From Treponema sp. (lineage in GTDB: Bacteria > Spirochaetota > Spirochaetia > Treponematales > Breznakiellaceae): a DNA stretch of 15,308 nt. The DNA lies in the NCBI GenBank assembly GCA_031271075.1, contig JAISWN010000193.1:1-15308 (forward strand), written 5' to 3'. The number at the start of each line of letters is the position of its first letter. Positions within the stretch are counted from its first letter, which is position 1. The position numbers and the translations under genes were made by a program. This document shows, in pieces, positions 1 through 5,868 of the stretch. The notes under the pieces were generated by a model. That model was not told where the DNA came from, ran no database searches, and saw only the letters and a program-made list of their open reading frames with translations.

Positions 1-2
1 TA

Positions 3-773
3 CGGCTCCCCTTTACGCCGGGCATCCTTCCCAGGGAACGCCGCCGGCTTGCGGACAGCATCGGGCGGATGGTGGAGCGGGAACTCCTTACCCCGGAGAT
101 CCTAAGGGAACGTTTTGCCGACCGGGAATTCAGGGAAGAATTCCGCCGGGGCTTCGCCGCTTACGCCGGGAGCCTTCCGGCTCTTTTCAATCAATTGGCG
201 GGGGAAATGTATCCCCTGGCCTGGCAGAGTCTTGTGGATTTTTTATACGAACCGGGGATCCACGCCAAACTGGAAGCCCAGGGGCACGCTTTTGTTGACA
301 ACACCGTATTTATGCTTCCCCCGCTGCAGAGGTTCCTGGTCACTTCCGGACAGTTTGACCGGAGCCTTCACGATAAAATGCCGGAGATCATTGACGAGTT
401 TATCCAAAGGCTGGAGAACCTGGGAAGCGACGGCGGGCTAAGGGAACAGCTTCTCTCCCGCGCCGCGGACAAATTGTTTGCCGGTGGGGCATCCGATTCC
501 CCCGCGGGGGAAGAAAAGAGCCTTGAAAACAGGATAACAGAGGAACTGTTTAAGGCCCTGGAATCCCAGGCCGGAAACATCCTTAAGGCCGTTGACGTGC
601 GGGCCCTGGTCTCCCGGCGCATTGATTCCCTGGACATGCTCCGGGTGGAGGGGATAATCCTCGACGTGATGGCGGATCAGTTCAAGTGGATAGATATTTT
701 CGGCGGCATCCTGGGTTTCTGTATCGGCCTCTTCCAGGTTCTGTTTTCCCGGGTCCTGGGGGGAGCCCCTTAA
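3..773 (+). CDS. DUF445 family membrane-associated protein, 3' part
   Basis: The reading frame is open from base 3, before the first ATG at 69, so the gene begins upstream of the window; 256 codons are visible. The residues ahead of that ATG (FTPGILPRERRRLADSIGR) followed by LLTPEIL match the conserved N-terminal block of DUF445 proteins, which normally lies just after a first membrane helix. The middle is helical and charged. The C-terminus carries a hydrophobic segment (FGGILGFCIGLFQVLF) expected to return to the membrane, as is usual for the family. The function of DUF445 proteins is unknown. The gene converges on rlmN, and their stop codons overlap in the 4-bp palindrome TTAA (770-773), so no room is left for a separate terminator. 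Family call is fairly sure; role is unknown. Confidence 0.85.
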   Translation, partial: RLPFTPGILPRERRRLADSIGRMVERELLTPEILRERFADREFREEFRRGFAAYAGSLPALFNQLAGEMYPLAWQSLVDFLYEPGIHAKLEAQGHAFVDNTVFMLPPLQRFLVTSGQFDRSLHDKMPEIIDEFIQRLENLGSDGGLREQLLSRAADKLFAGGASDSPAGEEKSLENRITEELFKALESQAGNILKAVDVRALVSRRIDSLDMLRVEGIILDVMADQFKWIDIFGGILGFCIGLFQVLFSRVLGGAP

Positions 774-1855
774 AGCCCCTGGCAGCCTGTCCTGGGGGCG
801 GGCTGCCGGCGGATCTGCCCTAACTGACCGCAGGCCCCGGCTATGGCCCGGCCTTTGCGGTAACGGAGGCTTAACTTGAGCCCCCTGCCTTCGAGTTCCG
901 CGGTAAAATTCCGCAGTTCGGCGGGGGAAGGTTCCCTTAAGGGACGGCCTTCAAAGACAAGGCCCTCTACCGGGTTCCAGGGTATCAGGTTGACGATAAG
1001 CCCGAGCCCCGAGGCAAAAGCCGCCATGGCGGCGGCCTCCTCTTTGCCGGTGTTAAGCCCTCCCAGAAGGACGGCTTCCAGAGTTACCCTGCGGCCCGTT
1101 TTTTTCTGGTAGTAGAGCAGCGCCTCTTTTAGGAGGGGGAGGGGATTCTCCCTCCCTATGGGCATCAGGCGGTTCCGCAGTTCTTCCCTGGCGCTGGTAA
1201 GGGAAAGGGCAAGCCGTACCGGAGGCCCCTTGTCCGCCAGATCCCGTATACCCTCAACAATCCCGCTGGTAGAGACGGTAACCCGCCGGGGGGAAATTCC
1301 CAGCCCCCGGGGATCAAACAAGATCCCCAGCGCCCGGCGGAGTTCCTCCAGGTTGAGCAAAGGTTCCCCCATGCCCATGATCACGATGTTTGAGACGGCA
1401 GAACGGGAGTTCAGGTAGAAAAACTGTTCGATTATTTCCCCGGAAGAAAGGTTGCGGGAAAAACCCAGGGAACCGGTCTTGCAGAACACGCAGCCTGCCG
1501 GACAGCCCGCCTGGCTTGAAAGGCAGGCGGTTCCGCGGCCCTCCCCGTCGGAAAGAAGCACCGCCTCTATCCGCTGCCCGTCGCGCAGTTCAATCAGCAG
1601 CTTTACTGTTCCGTCAGGATCGGTAAGCTCGGCGCTAAGCCCGCTACTCCGGAGGGTAAAGCGGGATTCCAATTCTTCCCGCAGGTCTTTGCCCAGATCG
1701 GACATGAGGGTAAAAGAAGAAACGCCCCTGGAGATCCACCTGAATATCTGTCTCGCCCGGAAGGGGGGGAGCGGCTGAAGCAGAGAGGAAAGTTCTTCCA
1801 GGGACAGGCCGGAAACAACCCTGCGCGACGGTGTATCAGGGTTTGATTTTTTCAA
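770..1855 (-). CDS. rlmN: RlmN, dual-specificity 23S rRNA (A2503-C2)/tRNA (A37-C2) methyltransferase
   Basis: A radical-SAM enzyme of 361 aa, the usual family size, that methylates C2 of A2503 in 23S rRNA and, in studied members, of A37 in some tRNAs. Cys118, Cys122 and Cys125 form the CxxxCxxC motif for the 4Fe-4S cluster, in the context GCPAGCVFCKTGSLGFSRNL. Cys342 in AGACGQL corresponds to the C-terminal cysteine that carries the methyl group. The N-terminal part (LSLEELSSLLQPLPPFRARQI) matches the RlmN helical domain, and MGMGEPLLN is the family's glycine/glutamate motif. The best start is a TTG at 1855, inside the end of the upstream TPR gene (20-bp overlap); no ATG or GTG lies between it and the conserved domain. 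Expression is therefore probably coupled to the TPR gene. Confidence 0.95.
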   Translation of the reverse strand: MKKSNPDTPSRRVVSGLSLEELSSLLQPLPPFRARQIFRWISRGVSSFTLMSDLGKDLREELESRFTLRSSGLSAELTDPDGTVKLLIELRDGQRIEAVLLSDGEGRGTACLSSQAGCPAGCVFCKTGSLGFSRNLSSGEIIEQFFYLNSRSAVSNIVIMGMGEPLLNLEELRRALGILFDPRGLGISPRRVTVSTSGIVEGIRDLADKGPPVRLALSLTSAREELRNRLMPIGRENPLPLLKEALLYYQKKTGRRVTLEAVLLGGLNTGKEEAAAMAAFASGLGLIVNLIPWNPVEGLVFEGRPLREPSPAELRNFTAELEGRGLKLSLRYRKGRAIAGACGQLGQIRRQPAPRTGCQGL

Positions 1856-2951
1856 GCGCTTCTATGACGCTGATATTGCGGATGCCTGTTTTCAGGAATT
1901 CCTCCAGAACTTCCACCGCCCGATGTTTTTCGCCTCTCTTCAGGCAGCAATCCGCCAGTTCCAGATAGAACCGGTAATTTTTAGTATCCTGCTGGATAAG
2001 CCGGCGGAGAGACGCGTCCGCCTCGCCGTAGCGGCCCTCGGCCTTGGCCACCATTGCAAGGCCCAATACCGCATAGGTGTCGAATTCTATGTTCAGGGCC
2101 TGTTCGTAATATTTTACCGCTTTATCCAGTTCCCCTATATGACGGCAGGCGTCGCCGACTCTGGTAAGGATTACCTTGTTCCGGGGATCCTGCTCCAGGA
2201 TACGGTTCCAATACTCAAGGGAACGATCCTGCTGGTTCATGCCCCGGAAACAGTCCGCCAGGCCGAAAAGGGCGTAAAAATTGGAAGGTTCCCTCTGGAG
2301 GGCCATTTGAAAATAAACGACCCCATCCTTAAAGGTTTTCAGTTTCCGGTGGCAGTTCCCGATAGAGGTGAGCACCCGGATATCCACATTCTCCCGGTTT
2401 ACCTGAAACATCTTCTCCCAGTAAAAAAGGGCGTCCCGGTACTCCTTGAAATCGTAATGCAGATGCCCAAGGCCGATGATGGCGTAGGGATTCCACTCTT
2501 CCATTTCCAGCACCTTAAGGTACACCGCCTTGGAATGTTTAAAATCCCGAACCTTCCGGTAAGCGTCGGCAACACGGGTAAGAACGGTAATATTTTTATC
2601 ATCGTGGAGAAGGTATTGCTCCCAAATCTCAATAGCCTTGTGAAACTGGTTAAGGGCTTTGTAACAGTCCGCCAGGCCGAAAAGGGCATAGTTATTTCCC
2701 GGGTGATGGGCCAGGCAGCGCTGGTAATAGGCCGCCGCCTCCCGAAAAGCTCCCCTCTTGCGGGTCGCGTCTCCCATGCCAACCAGAGCATAATTGTTGG
2801 TATCGTCAACGGCGAGAATGTGGTTAAAGCAGTCCATCGCCTCGGCAATCTTGTTTTCTTTGAGCAGTTGGTAACCTTTTTTTGATAATTCGGAAATCTC
2901 GGTGATATCCCGTTCTCCTTTTACGTGCCCATTCTCGTTTGTTTCACTCAT
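1836..2951 (-). CDS. Tetratricopeptide-repeat (TPR) protein
   Basis: A 371-aa soluble protein made almost entirely of TPR units of about 34 residues from residue 20 onward, with no signal peptide or membrane segment. Repeats alternate between two types: one with Y-A-L/I-x-G-L-x-D/H (starting near 88, 156, 226 and 293) and one with V-L-T-R-V/S-I-x-D/N (near 123, 193 and 260). This gives a roughly 68-residue double repeat. TPR proteins act as protein-binding scaffolds; the partner cannot be told from sequence. The ATG at 2951 overlaps the end of the upstream gene (ATGAGTGA), and an AGGAT-type ribosome-binding site lies about 10 nt upstream. It sits between the 115-aa TPR-like gene and rlmN and shares their transcript. 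Confidence 0.9.
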   Translation of the reverse strand: MSETNENGHVKGERDITEISELSKKGYQLLKENKIAEAMDCFNHILAVDDTNNYALVGMGDATRKRGAFREAAAYYQRCLAHHPGNNYALFGLADCYKALNQFHKAIEIWEQYLLHDDKNITVLTRVADAYRKVRDFKHSKAVYLKVLEMEEWNPYAIIGLGHLHYDFKEYRDALFYWEKMFQVNRENVDIRVLTSIGNCHRKLKTFKDGVVYFQMALQREPSNFYALFGLADCFRGMNQQDRSLEYWNRILEQDPRNKVILTRVGDACRHIGELDKAVKYYEQALNIEFDTYAVLGLAMVAKAEGRYGEADASLRRLIQQDTKNYRFYLELADCCLKRGEKHRAVEVLEEFLKTGIRNISVIEALEKIKP

Positions 2952-3291
2952 TGGGATGATCCTTTTTTTCTTCTTGCAAGATATTTTTTATGAGAACAGA
3001 AAGCTGTTCAATGATAAGCCCCGCCTTGGTACGATCCGGCGCAATCCAGTACATACGCAAAGCGTCCAGAACCCGGCCTTTGGATTTGTAGTAATCCCCT
3101 ATTCTGGAAAGGCCGTCGGAATACCCCGTGGTCAAAAAAAGCCTTTTCGCGCCCTCAATATCACCCTGATTGTAAAGAATATTACCTTTTCGGTTCAACG
3201 CAACTTTCTGCGCGCCATCCAGCGGGGAGATAGTGGTCTTTACGAACACATTTTGTTCTTTAAACCGTTCAAACGCCTTTTTATAATCCAT
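2944..3291 (-). CDS. Small TPR-like protein of unknown function, 115 aa
   Basis: The frame is open upstream to 3585, but that part overlaps rsmD and should not be counted. Two ATGs are sensible, at 3330 and 3291. The one at 3330 lies inside a strong promoter (3314-3342) and would be lost from a transcript begun there, so I choose 3291 (MDYKKAFERF). Its ribosome-binding site is weak (GGAT, 5 nt away). The protein is soluble and helical. The segment NRKGNILYNQGDIEGAKRLF followed by YSDGLSRIGDYYKSKGRVLDAL reads like two degenerate TPR units, which matches the TPR gene next to it. Its stop overlaps the TPR gene start by 8 nt, so the two are probably made together. No defined domain recognised. 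Confidence 0.75.
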   Translation of the reverse strand: MDYKKAFERFKEQNVFVKTTISPLDGAQKVALNRKGNILYNQGDIEGAKRLFLTTGYSDGLSRIGDYYKSKGRVLDALRMYWIAPDRTKAGLIIEQLSVLIKNILQEEKKDHPNE

Positions 3292-3303
3292 TTCAAATCC
3301 GGT

Positions 3304-3319
3304 TATAGTTTTAACTATA
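3304..3319. promoter_or_regulatory. 16-bp palindrome over the -10 and start point
   Basis: TATAGTT-TT-AACTATA (plus strand) is a perfect inverted repeat with 7-bp arms. It covers the -10 hexamer of the promoter at 3314-3342 and the likely start point near 3307. This placement would suit a repressor operator; it could also be chance in an AT-rich stretch. Confidence 0.4.
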
Positions 3320-3342
3320 TCATGTTCCATGGAGTTTGTCAA
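3314..3342 (-). promoter_or_regulatory. Sigma70-type promoter for the TPR/rlmN group
   Basis: On the minus strand TTGACA (3342-3337), a spacer of exactly 17 bp, then TATAGT (3319-3314). A run of T directly precedes the -35 box. The likely start near 3307 leaves a leader of about 15 nt before the ATG at 3291. It lies in the short gap after rsmD and would drive the 115-aa gene, the TPR gene and rlmN independently of the genes upstream. Confidence 0.7.
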
Positions 3343-3367
3343 AAAAAATATCCCAAATACAGTAAAT

Positions 3368-3910
3368 TCATGCAAAAATCTTGCACACCCGGAGGAACTC
3401 GACCACGGATCTGCCGTACTCCTTAACCTGTTCCTTTTGTATGAAAGGAATACCGGTTTCAAAAAAATCTTCCCTGGGGCGGTGAAGCAATATAAGGGAG
3501 CCGTTTTTGACCAGGGGGGACGCGGCAATATCCCGTACCAGGTTCCATTTATACCGGTAGGGAAAGGGGGGATCGCAAAAGACACAATCGAAGCTCCGCC
3601 TGGCCCGTCTCACGTAAAGCTCTACGGCCATAAAACGGCAATTGACCCTGACCGGGGAAATGGATACGTTTTTCAGCAGGGCCTCCCGTTTAGGCCGATC
3701 CATTTCCACCGCCTCGACATAAGAGGCCCCACGGGAGGCCGCTTCCAGGGCAATGACGCCGGTTCCGCTGAAAAGATCCAGAAATGACGAGCCCGAAAGA
3801 TCCCCCAGCACGGCAAACACCGACTCCCGCATACGATCCATGCTGGGCCGGATAGTCCCCCCGGGCACTTCGACCCGCCTGCCTTTCAGACTGCCCCCGG
3901 TAATCCTCAT
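3368..3910 (-). CDS. rsmD: RsmD, 16S rRNA (guanine966-N2)-methyltransferase
   Basis: A 180-aa SAM-dependent methyltransferase that modifies G966 of 16S rRNA during 30S assembly. The N-terminus MRITGGSLKGR, followed by RPSMDRMRESVF, is typical of RsmD. DLFSGTG (residues 45-51) is the SAM-binding loop, EAVEMD (67-71) ends strand 2, and DPPF (113-116) is the catalytic motif of amino-methylating enzymes. The frame extends 4 codons further to a TTG at 3922, but the ATG at 3910 has a good GGAG ribosome-binding site at 3917-3920 and gives the normal family N-terminus, so it is preferred. It follows the unknown 147-aa gene by 28 bp, probably on the same transcript. Confidence 0.95.
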   Translation of the reverse strand: MRITGGSLKGRRVEVPGGTIRPSMDRMRESVFAVLGDLSGSSFLDLFSGTGVIALEAASRGASYVEAVEMDRPKREALLKNVSISPVRVNCRFMAVELYVRRARRSFDCVFCDPPFPYRYKWNLVRDIAASPLVKNGSLILLHRPREDFFETGIPFIQKEQVKEYGRSVVEFLRVCKIFA

Positions 3911-3938
3911 CTGCTTCTCCAAGAGTCCGGGAACCGGC

Positions 3939-4382
3939 CTAGAAATCCCTGAGAAGTTCGTTAAGCTCGGCGGAGCTTACCGCCCCTTCCAGGATGGTTG
4001 CTTCCTCATGCTTTATGTTTTCCCCGATGGTTTTTTGCCTTTCCTGGCCGCGGTTCTCCAGGATACGGATTTTTTCCCGGATCAGGGGGAAGTTGAGGGC
4101 GGATATATTCCCGGAACCGTTCTTGAGGGCAGAGAGAACCTGGGCAAACTGAGATTCCAGATCGGAAAGGTTTTCGAATGTCTCGTTTCGATCCAGCAGG
4201 CGATCGTTTGCCATAAGGTTTCCCAAAAGCATATCCAGGGTATGATCCACGAAAGCGATATCGTCCATGGTCTTTTCCAGGAATAACTCGGGATCCGTAT
4301 CAAGAATAAGGAGATCCAGAATTCCCCGTATTCTCGCGGCAATGATAAATATATTGTCTTCAAAGTTGACTCGTTTATGCAT
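3939..4382 (-). CDS. Conserved-looking helical protein of unknown function, 147 aa
   Basis: I do not recognise this gene. The product is soluble, acidic and predicted almost wholly helical, with heptad-like leucine spacing (IRGILDLLILDTDPELFLE, then DHTLDMLLGNLMANDRLL) and a polar, coiled-coil-like C-terminal third (REKIRILENRGQERQKTIGE). It has no cysteine, signal peptide or membrane segment. The start is uncertain: a GTG at 4412 is in frame, but it lies within a 16-bp tandem duplication and lacks a ribosome-binding site. The ATG at 4382 has GAAGAG about 8 nt upstream. It lies 55 bp after the LacI-type gene and 28 bp before rsmD. Codon use fits its neighbours, so it is probably a real gene, but its job cannot be guessed. 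Confidence 0.75.
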   Translation of the reverse strand: MHKRVNFEDNIFIIAARIRGILDLLILDTDPELFLEKTMDDIAFVDHTLDMLLGNLMANDRLLDRNETFENLSDLESQFAQVLSALKNGSGNISALNFPLIREKIRILENRGQERQKTIGENIKHEEATILEGAVSSAELNELLRDF

Positions 4383-4385
4383 CGT

Positions 4386-4417
4386 TGTCTCTTCACTTAT
4401 CTGTCTCTTCACTTATC
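4386..4417. repeat. Perfect 16-bp tandem duplication at a translation start
   Basis: TGTCTCTTCACTTATC occurs twice head to tail (4386-4401 and 4402-4417) with no mismatch. On the minus strand each copy brings a GAAGAG sequence and an in-frame GTG. The second copy therefore duplicates the ribosome-binding region of the 147-aa gene and offers an alternative start 10 codons upstream. Confidence 0.95.
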
Positions 4418-4437
4418 GGCAGCAGGGGTAAAAGTAT

Positions 4438-5511
4438 TTACCCCGCGGCCTGTGAGGCTTGGGCCGCGCCTGATTTTTCCGTCAGTCTTTTATAAGCCTC
4501 CCGGCCAATGGTACTCGTTCTTGCGATAAGTTTTGATTGCAGAATTTGCGATTCCGGGGGAGCCGGGGGGGAAGAAATAGCGCAGCGCAAAGCGCTTATA
4601 CCCAGAAAGCCCATTTCCTCCAGGGGCTGTTCAAAAGTTGAAATTGGAATATGCCAGAAACTTGAAAAATCGCGGTCATCGAATCCGATAATTCTAATAT
4701 CACCGGGTATTTTATACCCCATCTCCGTTAAACGGTTTATGGCGCCGGCGGCAATATAATCATTAGCGCAGAATATGCCGTCAATGCGGGGATTGATTTG
4801 CAGCAGCCGAAAGGCGGCTTCATAACCCTGCTCATAGGCGAATTCCCCATACATATAATGGGTAGAGGCAAATTCCAAACCTAAGTCGGTTACTCTGCCC
4901 TGAAATCCCTTGAGCCGCTGCTGTACTGAAAGCCGGTTTTCCGGGCCGCATATCATCGCCGGGCGCCGCATCCCGCAGGCATACAGATGATCCGCCGCTA
5001 TCATGCCGCCGCTGTAATTATCGGGAAAGATGGACAGTATGCCTTCCAGCTTCATATTTATGCTTATTACCGGAATTCCCGAATTTTTGGTAGCCGTAAA
5101 GGCATCAAAAATGGTGGGAATGTGGTTGCACAATAATAAACCCTCTATATCGTGCCCCAGAAGAAAGCGGTAAGCCCGGGAAAAATCATTGTTAAATTCA
5201 ACGCCGGAAACAAAAAGCATGGACAGGCCGCTGCCCACAAGCCCCCGTTCAATTCCCCGCACAATTTTATTTGAGAAAGTTTCGGTAATATCAATAGCGT
5301 AACAACCAATAATCCCCGAGCTGCCTTTTCGTAAATGACTGGCGCTGTGGGATGGAATATAACCAAGGCTGTCAATGGCGGAAAAAATTCTTTCTTTGGT
5401 GGCTGTCCCTACAGGGCGTTTCCCGTTAAGGGCATGGGATACCGTAGACGGGGATACCTTTGCGAGTCTTGCTACATCTAAAATGGTCGCCGAATACGCG
5501 GGATCAGCCAT
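4438..5511 (-). CDS. LacI-family transcriptional regulator
   Basis: A 357-aa DNA-binding repressor of the LacI/GalR family. The N-terminal helix-turn-helix is clear: TILDVARLAKVSPSTVSHAL, then NGKRPVGTATKERI and the hinge region LGYIPSHSASHLRKG. The rest is the periplasmic-binding-protein-like sensor domain, including IDGIFCANDYIAAGAINRL and IIGFDDRDFSSFWHIPISTF, as is standard for sugar-responding members. The frame extends to a TTG at 5523, but the ATG at 5511 lies further from the predicted start point near 5523 and is preferred. The gene is divergent from the sugar-transport operon, across a region holding two palindromes of LacI-operator type. By position it most likely controls that operon and perhaps itself; the inducer is unknown. 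Confidence 0.93.
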   Translation of the reverse strand: MADPAYSATILDVARLAKVSPSTVSHALNGKRPVGTATKERIFSAIDSLGYIPSHSASHLRKGSSGIIGCYAIDITETFSNKIVRGIERGLVGSGLSMLFVSGVEFNNDFSRAYRFLLGHDIEGLLLCNHIPTIFDAFTATKNSGIPVISINMKLEGILSIFPDNYSGGMIAADHLYACGMRRPAMICGPENRLSVQQRLKGFQGRVTDLGLEFASTHYMYGEFAYEQGYEAAFRLLQINPRIDGIFCANDYIAAGAINRLTEMGYKIPGDIRIIGFDDRDFSSFWHIPISTFEQPLEEMGFLGISALRCAISSPPAPPESQILQSKLIARTSTIGREAYKRLTEKSGAAQASQAAG

Positions 5512-5529
5512 TGTTTGTCTCAATAAGCA

Positions 5530-5557
5530 TATATATCTGTTAACCTGAATTATGCAA
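5530..5557 (-). promoter_or_regulatory. Probable promoter of the LacI-type gene
   Basis: On the minus strand TTGCAT (5557-5552), a 16-bp spacer, then TATATA (5535-5530). A start near 5523 would give a leader of about a dozen bases before the ATG at 5511. The -35 box is imperfect. Confidence 0.45.
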
Positions 5558-5754
5558 AAATTTTATTCGTGCCGAGGGGTCGGACTTGCTGATTATATCC
5601 AATTCTCTGAAAAAGGCAACTATTGCTCCGTGCCAGGGAGGATTTGAAAATTTCACGGTTTAATAGAAAAACGTGCTATATATCGCAATCAAGTCAACAA
5701 TCCCGATTCCCGGTTGGGATTTTGGAACCCGTATCTTGAATTTCGCCCGCCAGA

Positions 5755-5780
5755 TTTTTGTAAATTTTTTTCAAATTTTT
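5755..5780 (+). promoter_or_regulatory. Phased T-tracts upstream of the operon promoter
   Basis: Runs of T at 5755-5759, 5765-5771 and 5776-5780 repeat at 10-11 bp, one helical turn, and end 2 bp before the -35 box. Such phasing is known to bend DNA, and A/T tracts here can act as an UP element for RNA polymerase. Confidence 0.5.
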
Positions 5781-5782
5781 GC

Positions 5783-5811
5783 TTGACAATCTGTAAAAAA
5801 CCGGATAATTT
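5783..5811 (+). promoter_or_regulatory. Sigma70-type promoter of the sugar transport operon
   Basis: TTGACA at 5783-5788 is a perfect -35 box. The -10 can be read as GATAAT (5804-5809, spacer 15) or TAATTT (5806-5811, spacer 17). The start point would fall near 5815-5819, just before the palindrome at 5820. Confidence 0.65.
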
Positions 5812-5819
5812 AAAAACAG

Positions 5820-5842
5820 CAAAACGTTTTGACAAAATTTTG
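5820..5842. promoter_or_regulatory. Two adjacent palindromes, candidate LacI-family operators
   Basis: CAAAACGTTTTG (5820-5831) is a perfect 12-bp palindrome with the central CG typical of LacI/GalR operators. CAAAATTTTG (5833-5842) is a perfect 10-bp palindrome one base further on. Both lie just downstream of the predicted start point, where a bound repressor would block transcription. The divergent LacI-type gene is the obvious candidate for binding. Confidence 0.6.
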
Positions 5843-5868
5843 CCAAATTTTTACCCTTGGAGGAAAAA

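Larger units (their letters stand above)
5512..5868. other. Divergent control region between the lacI-type gene and the transport operon
   Basis: This 357-bp stretch is much richer in A+T than its surroundings and has no gene. Its ends hold the promoter for the regulator (5530-5557) and, toward the operon, phased T-tracts, a promoter and palindromes (5755-5842). The middle, about 5558-5750, shows only a weak inverted repeat (AATCCC at 5699, GGGATT at 5716), and I see nothing else there. Confidence 0.8.

Noticed and set aside
781..807. GGCAGCC…GGCTGCC inverted repeat as terminator for the DUF445 gene
   Set aside because: The loop is 13 nt, no T-run follows, and it lies within rlmN coding sequence; it is probably a by-product of GC-rich codons.
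1923..2885. Open + strand frame of 320 codons across the TPR gene
   Set aside because: It is the exact antisense of a well-supported TPR protein, has no family motifs or ribosome-binding site, and its codon pattern is a mirror of the real gene.
3292..3585. N-terminal extension of the 115-aa gene into rsmD
   Set aside because: The extra residues are the shadow of rsmD in another frame and precede the strong promoter at 3314-3342.
5699..5721. AATCCC…GGGATT inverted repeat as a terminator or operator
   Set aside because: Only 6 bp with an 11-nt loop, no T-run, and far from both promoters; likely chance.
5857..5868. Start of the solute-binding protein at TTG 5857
   Set aside because: This would place the GGAGG ribosome-binding site inside the coding sequence and put charged residues ahead of a normal signal peptide.
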